Assembly (NCBI GenBank): GCA_030597775.1
Contig: JAUVRF010000096.1
Span: 1-6,660 of the forward strand
From: Methanobacteriota archaeon
GTDB taxonomy: Archaea; Thermoplasmatota; DTKX01; GCA-020343715
Length of the DNA stretch: 6,660 nt
Direction: 5' to 3'
In this document: one piece after another, positions 1 through 5,513 of the stretch
How the letters are laid out: each line of letters opens with the position of its first letter
Position numbering within the stretch: the stretch's first letter is position 1
Made by a program: the position numbers and the translations under genes
Notes under the pieces: generated by a model
Seen by the model: only the letters and a program-made list of their open reading frames with translations
Told to the model about the DNA's origin: nothing
Database searches by the model: none

Positions 1-2578
1 AGAAGGCGTAGTAAGTCACGATGAGCAGGACCATTGCCAGGATCACGGTGGCCAGGACCGAGTTCAGGCCCGCTGCGTTCATCGCGGTGATGGTCAGATA
101 GGTGAGGACGGGTCCATCGGTGACTATGGCCTCGTCCAGTCTATCTTTGTCCACGAGCTTCGTCAGGGGCTTGATGGCGTCGTTGAGGTCATGGGCGAGC
201 AGCTCTCCACCGTCGGAAGGCTCGTGTACCGACACCGATATGATGGCGGCGTCGTACTCGCCCTTGTCATTGATATGGACCACACCGGCGATATCCCTGG
301 CTGCCGAGGGGTGGGCGTAGAAGGCATCGAAGAGCTCGGGAACGTTCTCGGTGGGGATGCCGTTCGCGTCCGGCTTGGTGGTCTGGTAGACCGCATCCAG
401 GTTGGGGTCGTAAGCGGGGGTGGGATCGACGTACTTCCTTATGACCGTGATGGGGGACCTGGTGTCGGCCCTTTCTCCCTTCTTCACAACATCCCTTGCA
501 TCGTCCATGTTACGTTCCGATGCGTAAATGCCTTGAAGGACGGGGCCGGTGGCCACCATTCCCTCCGTCAGCACGTTGGAGCGGGATGAGGAGAAGTTGA
601 AGTTGTCGAAGATGTAGTTGATGGTATGGGTCTCCTCCAGCTCAGCGGGGAGGAAATCCATGAAGTCGAACTCGGTATCGATCTCGGTAAGGGAGTAGAA
701 GGACACAGCGCTGAGCAGGACGGCGACCACCACGATGTGGGTGCTGTACTTCGTGGCGCTGGTCGCTCCGATCTGGACGAACCTGACCAGGGCCTTCTCC
801 CTGCGCGGGCCGCTGGCCTTCTCCCCGGAGGACGAACCCTTGCGCAGGCCCTTCCTCTCGCGCCTCTGGTCCAGGAGCAGACGGGCCGCCGGAACGAAGG
901 TGTTCATGACGATGAAGGCCGACATGATGCCCATGGCGGCCAGCATGCCGAACTCCCGCATCATGGAAAGGTCGGAGAGCATGTTGGACATGAAGGAGAA
1001 CACGGTCGTTATCGTGGCGAGAAGGAGGGCCATTCCAACGCTGGCGATGGTTATGATCGTCGACCTCTCAAGGGAATTCGTACGTTTCTCGATGCGGTAT
1101 CGCATCGTCAAGTGGATGCCGTAATCGACGGACAGACCCACGAGCAGCACGGGCACCGCGATGGTCATCGGATTGAATGTGAAGCCCAGGATCACGCCCA
1201 GGCCAAAGGTCCAGACGATGACCATCAGCAGGGCGACAAGGGTGAGGGCGGTATCGACGAGGGACCTGTACACCAGGCTGAGGATCGCGATGATGATGAG
1301 GATCGCGAGTACCAGGAGGGTCCCGAGGGATTGCATCGAGGAGGTGTTGATCTTGTCGAAGAGTATCTCTCCTGCCATCAACCTGAACTCGATGGTGTCC
1401 TTGTTGTCCTTCTCGACCTCGATGGCGATCTCCTCCAGGTCGTACTGGGCCTGCAGGATGACGTCCGCATCGGCACTACCGTTCTGCTGGACGATCATCA
1501 GGGAGGCCTTGGCCTCGGGCGCCGGGACCATAGGGTCGTAATCGGTCGACAGGATGAACTGCAGACCCAGGGCGATGCCGAACAGGATGTTCGCCATCAC
1601 TTCTGGCGTGGCCTCGAAACCGGTGAACATCCCCAAAGCAGTGTCGAGGATGTAGAGGCTATCAAGACTGCCCTCTATCAGCAAGGCATGGTCCACCTCA
1701 ACACCAGTGGCGTTGTAGTACGTGCCATTCATGAAGGTGGAGTCGTTGAGCATCGCGTAGAGGGGGCCGCCGATGGGCGCTTCGGGAGTGAGGGCAACAT
1801 TGTCCTCTGCCTCGGACCTCTGCTCGACAACGCCATCGACGGCCTCGTTGAGGGGCGTGGGGTCGAAGGTGTTGAGGCTCGTGATGGTTCCCTTGACCGC
1901 GGCATCGTCCATCCCCTCGATGATCATCCTGATCATGGTCAGGTTGGGGTACCCGCCGTTCCCGTTGGCCGGTGGTTCCCCGCCCGCCATGGCCAACAGG
2001 GCCTCGACCATCGCATTCAGGGCGGCCTCGGTCATCTCCAGGGTGGCTCCCACGGAATAGGGGTCGTCGGGATCGATGGACTCAAGGCCTCCGGCGATGA
2101 GGAGGAGGTTCTCGTTCATCAGGACCAGGTTGGCCGAGGTGTTCTGCATCTCCACTCCGAACAGCTGGGCTCCCTGGAGGGTCATCGCCCCCGTGGCGAT
2201 GAGGTCCGCGATGGACTGCACACCCGTTGGGCTGCTGGGAGTGGGTGCAAGGGTATCAGTTATGTCCAGGTCACCCTCTTCCGGCTCGAGGATGGCCTTC
2301 TGCAGGTCCAGGACCGCGAGGAGCGGTGCCTGGAGGAGCACATCCTTCTCATCCGGGTCGCGGGCGATGACCTGTGCGGAGCGGACCCCTGGTCCGAAGT
2401 AATCGTTGATCCTCTCGCTTGCCTGGGCGGCCTCCGAATCAGGATTGAAATCATCCTCGTGGGAACTCATGTCGGTCTGGGACGCGAAGGCACCCAGCAC
2501 CGCAGTGATGAGCAGTATCGCGATCACGAAGGCCAGTGGTGCCTTCGCGACCGCATTTCCCATGGACTCCAAATTCAT
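1..2578 (-). CDS. MMPL/RND-family membrane exporter, partial (C-terminus beyond left edge)
   Basis: This is a large integral membrane protein of the MMPL/RND superfamily, which exports lipids or other hydrophobic compounds by proton-coupled transport. 859 codons are visible without a stop before the window ends. Transmembrane segment 1 is at about residues 8-29. A very large extracytoplasmic domain follows (about 30-413), then a block of five membrane segments (about 418-575). The fourth of these holds the family signature GLSVDYGIH, with D485 at the position expected for the proton-relay aspartate. A basic cytoplasmic linker, segment 7 (about 612-632), a second ectodomain beginning FDFMDFLP, and the start of segment 8 (about 838-859) complete the visible part. 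The ectodomains carry eight N-X-S/T sequons, consistent with exposure outside the cell. The ATG at 2578 is chosen because TAAGGAG lies 8 bases upstream; an in-frame ATG at 2563 is less well placed. The family is clear; the substrate cannot be read from sequence. Confidence 0.9.
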   Translation of the reverse strand, partial: MNLESMGNAVAKAPLAFVIAILLITAVLGAFASQTDMSSHEDDFNPDSEAAQASERINDYFGPGVRSAQVIARDPDEKDVLLQAPLLAVLDLQKAILEPEEGDLDITDTLAPTPSSPTGVQSIADLIATGAMTLQGAQLFGVEMQNTSANLVLMNENLLLIAGGLESIDPDDPYSVGATLEMTEAALNAMVEALLAMAGGEPPANGNGGYPNLTMIRMIIEGMDDAAVKGTITSLNTFDPTPLNEAVDGVVEQRSEAEDNVALTPEAPIGGPLYAMLNDSTFMNGTYYNATGVEVDHALLIEGSLDSLYILDTALGMFTGFEATPEVMANILFGIALGLQFILSTDYDPMVPAPEAKASLMIVQQNGSADADVILQAQYDLEEIAIEVEKDNKDTIEFRLMAGEILFDKINTSSMQSLGTLLVLAILIIIAILSLVYRSLVDTALTLVALLMVIVWTFGLGVILGFTFNPMTIAVPVLLVGLSVDYGIHLTMRYRIEKRTNSLERSTIITIASVGMALLLATITTVFSFMSNMLSDLSMMREFGMLAAMGIMSAFIVMNTFVPAARLLLDQRRERKGLRKGSSSGEKASGPRREKALVRFVQIGATSATKYSTHIVVVAVLLSAVSFYSLTEIDTEFDFMDFLPAELEETHTINYIFDNFNFSSSRSNVLTEGMVATGPVLQGIYASERNMDDARDVVKKGERADTRSPITVIRKYVDPTPAYDPNLDAVYQTTKPDANGIPTENVPELFDAFYAHPSAARDIAGVVHINDKGEYDAAIISVSVHEPSDGGELLAHDLNDAIKPLTKLVDKDRLDEAIVTDGPVLTYLTITAMNAAGLNSVLATVILAMVLLIVTYYAF

Positions 2579-2586
2579 ACAATAGG

Positions 2587-2592
2587 CTCCTT
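2587..2592 (-). promoter_or_regulatory. Shine-Dalgarno site of the MMPL exporter
   Basis: On the minus strand AAGGAG stands 8 bases before the ATG at 2578. It fixes this start over the in-frame ATG five codons further in. Confidence 0.8.
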
Positions 2593-2628
2593 AGAACACC
2601 TGGGTCTGATTGGACAATGCGAGGGGGG

Positions 2629-2636
2629 TATAAAAA
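2629..2636 (-). promoter_or_regulatory. Archaeal TATA box for the MMPL exporter
   Basis: The minus strand reads TTTTTATA inside an AT-rich patch that stands out from the GC-rich surroundings. Transcription would be expected to begin about 25 bases downstream, near 2606, giving a leader of roughly 28 bases that contains the AAGGAG site. A second TATAAT-like stretch lies just upstream (about 2639-2645) and could be the true box. This gives the exporter its own promoter, separate from the two genes upstream. Confidence 0.6.
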
Positions 2637-2650
2637 CATTATAGGAAAAT
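2632..2650 (-). terminator. Possible U-tract terminator of the RadA-like/small-protein operon
   Basis: After the stop codon at 2667 the minus strand runs into TTTT (2646-2649) and TTTTT (2632-2636). Archaeal RNA polymerase can terminate on such U-tracts without a hairpin. The second tract overlaps the exporter's TATA box, so one short AT-rich patch may serve both purposes. No strong stem-loop is visible. Confidence 0.35.
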
Positions 2651-2666
2651 TATGGGGGTTTGATAC

Positions 2667-2948
2667 TCACGGCTCACCCTCCCTGTCCACCCCATCCTCC
2701 AGATGAGCCTCCAACGCCCTGCGCAACAGCACAAGTTCAGCCTCATGGGCCAGCAGGACCGACAGCATTATGGGTGTGGTGGGGTCCAGGTCCGCAAGGT
2801 TGGAGCCCGCGGAGGCGTGCTCCCGGGCGTGGTTGACCATCCGGTCGAAGTTGGCCCTGTCCACCGTCCGCAGGGCCCTCCGGTAGGGCCCCCACTCGGC
2901 CAGCACCTGTTCCAGCAACGTCCGGTACGTGGGCGCGGTCCTACCCAA
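2667..2948 (-). CDS. Small conserved-looking protein of unknown function, coupled to the RadA-like gene
   Basis: This is a soluble protein of 93 residues with no signal peptide or membrane segment. It is predicted to be mostly helical: a first helical part (about residues 8-45, APTYRTLLEQVLAEWGPYRRAL and onwards), a short turn with DLDPTTP (about 54-60), then a hydrophobic helix (IMLSVLLAHEAELVLLRRAL) with coiled-coil character, and an acidic tail. It reminds me of a widespread small archaeal family with a pattern of FRRALR, FDR and a later LLxxxxExxxLRR, but I cannot name it with certainty. The start chosen is TTG at 2948: it has GGGGGTG 5 bases upstream and overlaps the previous gene's stop by 8 bases, the usual arrangement for coupled translation. 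A longer reading from an ATG at 3014 would add an arginine-rich stretch that is only the shadow of the upstream gene. No function is assigned. Confidence 0.75.
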   Translation of the reverse strand: MGRTAPTYRTLLEQVLAEWGPYRRALRTVDRANFDRMVNHAREHASAGSNLADLDPTTPIMLSVLLAHEAELVLLRRALEAHLEDGVDREGEP

Positions 2949-3777
2949 AGCGCCACCCCCGGGTTGGCACCGACGCGCCCTCCTCCATCCCCTCCAATGG
3001 CGACGGGGTGCCACCGTTCCAGATACCGGTCACCTCGAACTCGTCCAGGGAGAGCTGGCCCGGCGGGGGGGAAGCCAGCACCGCCGTTCTCCCGTCCCGT
3101 CGTCGCAGCCGCAGGGACCGGCGGGAACGCCTCTCCAGGGTCACGGCCTCGTGGGCCCGGGCGTCCAGGAGCGCCGAGAACCGGTCCATGCTCTTGCGTG
3201 GCCGCAGCCGCAGGTCTGCCAGCAGGGTCACCAGGCCCTCCCTCTCCGTCACCTCCCTCACCCGGTCCAGGGCGCGTCCCAGAAGCACCGTGGCCTGGTC
3301 ACGACCCACGTTGTCATCGTGGTAGAGCTCGTCCACGCAGGTGATGGCCAGCACCCCGGGCGAGTGCTCCTCCACCGCGGCGGGCAGGGCGTCCTCCAGG
3401 ATGCTGCTCATCTGGAAGGAGGTGAAGGCGCGGGCTATGTGCACCCGGGGCAGCACATCCCGGGGGCGGACCCGCAGCCGTCGGCAGATGGCCGACAGGC
3501 TGAAGGGGTCGGCCACGTTGCCCCCGTCCACAAGCACCACATCCTCCCCCCTGTCCAGCACCGCCAGCACCAGCAGCCTGGGAAGCAGCGTGGGCGCGTG
3601 GTGAAGCCCACGGAGCAGTGTCACCTGGCCCGGGGCGAAGCCTCCCAGGAACCGGTCCATTGACTTGATGCCCGTCAGGAGGCGCCTGCGGGACGGCGGT
3701 CCCAGGTGAGGGACCCCTGGATGGTCCCGGGGGACGGTGATGGTCTCTCTATCGGTTTCCAAGCTGACCCTCTCCAA
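2941..3777 (-). CDS. RadA/RadB-fold protein with degenerate Walker A (probable non-catalytic RecA paralogue)
   Basis: The 278-residue protein follows the archaeal RadA/RadB recombinase plan. TGIKSMDRFLGGFAPGQVTLL (about 35-55) matches the entry to the ATPase core. VVLVDGG (80-86) is the second core strand, LAITCVDE (143-150, D149) is the Walker B strand, and a two-strand end with RTAVLASPPP, then F and TGIWNG, matches the RecA-fold C-terminus. Where RadB has a GxxxSGKT loop, residues 57-64 here read GLHHAPTL: the essential lysine position is T63 and the glycine before it is P62. The NQ of the sensor strand (VINQ in RadB) is replaced by AD (LLADL). ATP hydrolysis is therefore unlikely. A tail of about 25 residues follows the fold. 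The start is uncertain: TTG 3777 or TTG 3762, each with a partial Shine-Dalgarno match. Role is inferred as a structural or accessory recombination factor. It could instead be a divergent KaiC/RadA-like regulator. Confidence 0.8.
   Translation of the reverse strand: MERVSLETDRETITVPRDHPGVPHLGPPSRRRLLTGIKSMDRFLGGFAPGQVTLLRGLHHAPTLLPRLLVLAVLDRGEDVVLVDGGNVADPFSLSAICRRLRVRPRDVLPRVHIARAFTSFQMSSILEDALPAAVEEHSPGVLAITCVDELYHDDNVGRDQATVLLGRALDRVREVTEREGLVTLLADLRLRPRKSMDRFSALLDARAHEAVTLERRSRRSLRLRRRDGRTAVLASPPPGQLSLDEFEVTGIWNGGTPSPLEGMEEGASVPTRGWRFG
2954..2960 (-). promoter_or_regulatory. Shine-Dalgarno site of the 93-residue protein
   Basis: GGGGGTG on the minus strand, 5 bases before the TTG at 2948. 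It equals the GGAGGTG consensus with one A changed to G, which keeps a G-U pair with 16S rRNA. It lies inside the end of the RadA-like gene and decides the start of the small gene. Confidence 0.55.
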
Positions 3778-3798
3778 TGGAAGGCTCCCATCGTCGGT

Positions 3799-3829
3799 GG
3801 GGGCTTTAAGGGTCGGCGGGGGGGAGGGG
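3799..3829 (+). other. G-tract cluster with quadruplex potential in the divergent promoter
   Basis: Four G-tracts on the plus strand (G5 at 3799-3803, G3 at 3810-3812, G7 at 3818-3824, G4 at 3826-3829) are separated by loops of 6, 5 and 1 bases, which satisfies the usual G-quadruplex rule. The first loop, CTTTAA, is part of the TATA-like element. Whether it folds in the cell is unknown. Confidence 0.5.
3804..3810. promoter_or_regulatory. TATA-like element possibly shared by gpmI and the RadA-like gene
   Basis: CTTTAAG on the plus strand reads CTTAAAG on the minus strand, so it is nearly symmetric. It is the only AT-rich patch in the 78-base gap between the two divergent genes. For gpmI the expected transcription start is near 3832, leaving a leader of about 24 bases with the GGGGGTG site. 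For the RadA-like gene it would be near 3781, giving a nearly leaderless message from TTG 3777 or a short leader to TTG 3762. It is a weak match to the archaeal TATA consensus. Confidence 0.4.
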
Positions 3830-3844
3830 CGAAAGTGCCCCAGT

Positions 3845-3851
3845 GGGGGTG
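3845..3851 (+). promoter_or_regulatory. Shine-Dalgarno site of gpmI
   Basis: GGGGGTG, 4 bases before the ATG at 3856. It is the same variant as in front of the 93-residue protein. It supports ATG 3856 over the longer in-frame reading that begins at 3706 inside the divergent gene. Confidence 0.55.
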
Positions 3852-3855
3852 CGAA

Positions 3856-5433
3856 ATGGAGATAAGGGCCGACTCCGTTCCAGCTGGCGTGGCCCCCACA
3901 GACCCCCTGGTGAGACCCGTTGTCCTTTGCATCCTGGACGGATGGGGCGTATCCGACCGGATGGAGGGCAATGCGGTCGACATCGGCAGGACCCGCAACC
4001 TGGACCGGATCATGTACGAGGGATGCCGGACCACCATCGAGGTCTCCGGCAGGGCTGTCGGTCTGCCCGAGGGACAGATGGGCAACTCCGAGATAGGGCA
4101 TCTCAACATGGGGGCCGGTCGGGTGGTCCACCAGTCCCTCACCCGCATCAACGGGGCCATCAAGGATGGTTCCTTCTTCACCAATCAGTCCATCGTCGAG
4201 GCCATGGACCTGGCACGGGAAAGGGACTCGTCGCTGCACCTCATGGGTCTTGTGTCCACCGGGGGCGTCCACTCCCACATCGACCACCTGAAGGCGCTGC
4301 TGAAGATGGCGAAGGAGCACGGGCTCGAGAAGGTCTGCGTCCATGCTTTCACAGACGGACGCGACGTGCCTCCCGTGGGCGCGGCGAAGGACCTGGTGGA
4401 GGTGGAGGCCGAGATGTCCCGCCTGGGTGTGGGCAAGATCGCCACCGTCATGGGACGCTACTACGGCATGGACAGGGACAACCGCTGGGAACGCACCAAG
4501 CTCGCCTACGACTGCATAGTCCTCGGAGAGGGCCTGAGGGCAGAGAGCATTGAGGATGCAGTGGCCGACGCGTACCTTCGGATGGAGACGGACGAGTTCA
4601 TCCGCCCCACCCGGATAACCCAGGAGCCCGGATCCTTGATCCAGAGCGGTGACAGCGTGATATTCTTCAACTTCCGGCCCGACCGGCCCCGTCAGCTGTC
4701 GTACGCCATGACCGACCCCTTCTTCAATGACTTCCCCCGGGCGCACCAGCCCATCGTCCACTTCGTATGCATGACCCAGTACGACGAGCGCATCCCCGCC
4801 TACGTTGCGTTCTTCCCAAACCCAGTCCCCAAGTGCCTGGCCGAGGTGATATCCGACCATGGGCTGGCCCATCTCAAGGTCGCCGAGACCGAGAAGTACG
4901 CCCATGTCACGTACTTCTTCAACGGGGGCAGGGAAGAGCCGTTCCCCGGCGAGACGCGGGTCCTGGTGCCCTCGCCCAGGGTCGCAACGTACGACATGAT
5001 CCCCGAGATGTCGGCGTGGGGCATCACCGGGGTCGTCATCAGGAACCTCGAATCGAGGGACTACGACCTGATCGTGGTGAACTACGCGAACCTTGACATG
5101 GTGGGTCACACGGGGGACCTCAAGGCCACAGTGAAGGCTGTCGAGACGGTGGACGCCTGCATCAAGCAGGTCCAGGACGCCGTCTCCGCCCAAGGAGGTG
5201 CCCTGATCATCACGTCCGACCACGGCAACGCCGAGGAGATGCTCTACAGGGAGGACCGGTCTCCCCACACCGCCCACACGGTGAACCCGGTGCCCTTCTG
5301 CATCGTGGGGACCCGCCCCCTCAAGCTCCGGAACGACGGGGGCCTGAGCGACGTCGCGCCCACCGTCCTGGACCTCATGGGCATTCCCCTGCCCGAGGAG
5401 ATGACGGGTCGTTCCTTGATCCTGCCCGATTGA
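3856..5433 (+). CDS. gpmI: 2,3-bisphosphoglycerate-independent phosphoglycerate mutase
   Basis: This cytoplasmic enzyme of glycolysis and gluconeogenesis interconverts 3- and 2-phosphoglycerate through a phosphoserine intermediate, using two manganese ions. The protein has 525 residues, close to the family's usual size of about 510. The alkaline-phosphatase-like and phosphotransferase domains are both intact. Visible active-site residues are D28 in CILDGWG, the nucleophile S78 in MGNSEIGH, H139 in GGVHSH, R169-D170 in TDGRD, R274 and R277 in NFRPDR, K347 in TEKYAHVT, D414 and H418 in NLDMVGH, D455-H456 in TSDHGN, and H474 in AHTVNPVP. All correspond to those known from the Geobacillus enzyme. 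About 16 residues precede the usual N-terminus. ATG 3856 is chosen for its Shine-Dalgarno site; GTG 3910 would fit the bacterial length but has none. It is the bacterial-type enzyme, not the shorter archaeal ApgM type. Confidence 0.97.
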   Translation: MEIRADSVPAGVAPTDPLVRPVVLCILDGWGVSDRMEGNAVDIGRTRNLDRIMYEGCRTTIEVSGRAVGLPEGQMGNSEIGHLNMGAGRVVHQSLTRINGAIKDGSFFTNQSIVEAMDLARERDSSLHLMGLVSTGGVHSHIDHLKALLKMAKEHGLEKVCVHAFTDGRDVPPVGAAKDLVEVEAEMSRLGVGKIATVMGRYYGMDRDNRWERTKLAYDCIVLGEGLRAESIEDAVADAYLRMETDEFIRPTRITQEPGSLIQSGDSVIFFNFRPDRPRQLSYAMTDPFFNDFPRAHQPIVHFVCMTQYDERIPAYVAFFPNPVPKCLAEVISDHGLAHLKVAETEKYAHVTYFFNGGREEPFPGETRVLVPSPRVATYDMIPEMSAWGITGVVIRNLESRDYDLIVVNYANLDMVGHTGDLKATVKAVETVDACIKQVQDAVSAQGGALIITSDHGNAEEMLYREDRSPHTAHTVNPVPFCIVGTRPLKLRNDGGLSDVAPTVLDLMGIPLPEEMTGRSLILPD

Positions 5434-5459
5434 ACCACCACCCCCTCGCTGTTGGTGCG

Positions 5460-5470
5460 AAAAGTTATAA
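5460..5470 (+). promoter_or_regulatory. Archaeal BRE/TATA promoter of the M18 aminopeptidase
   Basis: AAAAGTTATAA has an A-rich BRE-like part followed by TTATAA (5465-5470). Transcription would be expected to start near 5494, leaving a leader of about 20 bases that holds the ribosome site. It is the clearest promoter in the window and suggests that the aminopeptidase is transcribed independently of gpmI. Confidence 0.65.
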
Positions 5471-5501
5471 CCCACACACTCAGTTCGAGCCATCCCCGGA
5501 C

Positions 5502-5508
5502 GAGGTGA
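5502..5508 (+). promoter_or_regulatory. Shine-Dalgarno site of the M18 aminopeptidase
   Basis: GAGGTGA lies 5 bases before the ATG at 5514 and matches the 3' end of archaeal 16S rRNA over seven bases. It fixes the start at the head of the lysine-rich N-terminus. Confidence 0.8.
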
Positions 5509-5513
5509 CGATC

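Noticed and set aside
626..2644. A 672-codon open frame on the plus strand
   Set aside because: It is antisense to the MMPL exporter, is His/Gly/Asp-rich without any domain, and begins and ends without a fitting promoter or ribosome site.
2941..2943. The TAG stop of the RadA-like gene as a possible pyrrolysine codon
   Set aside because: TAG can encode pyrrolysine in some Methanomassiliicoccales, but read-through would only extend into the shadow frame of the small gene, and the RadA-like fold already ends before this point.
3706..3855. A longer N-terminus for gpmI starting at 3706
   Set aside because: It would overlap the divergent RadA-like gene and the promoter, and the added 50 residues are Gly/Arg-rich and unlike GpmI. 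ATG 3856 has a ribosome site.
5436..5457. A hairpin after gpmI (CACCA pairing with TGGTG) as a terminator
   Set aside because: The stem has only five pairs around a 12-base loop and no U-tract follows, so it is too weak to call.
2941..5493. An 850-codon open frame on the minus strand covering the whole of gpmI
   Set aside because: Only its last about 278 codons look like protein. The rest is antisense to a fully recognisable gpmI and arises because GC-rich codons leave few stops in that phase.
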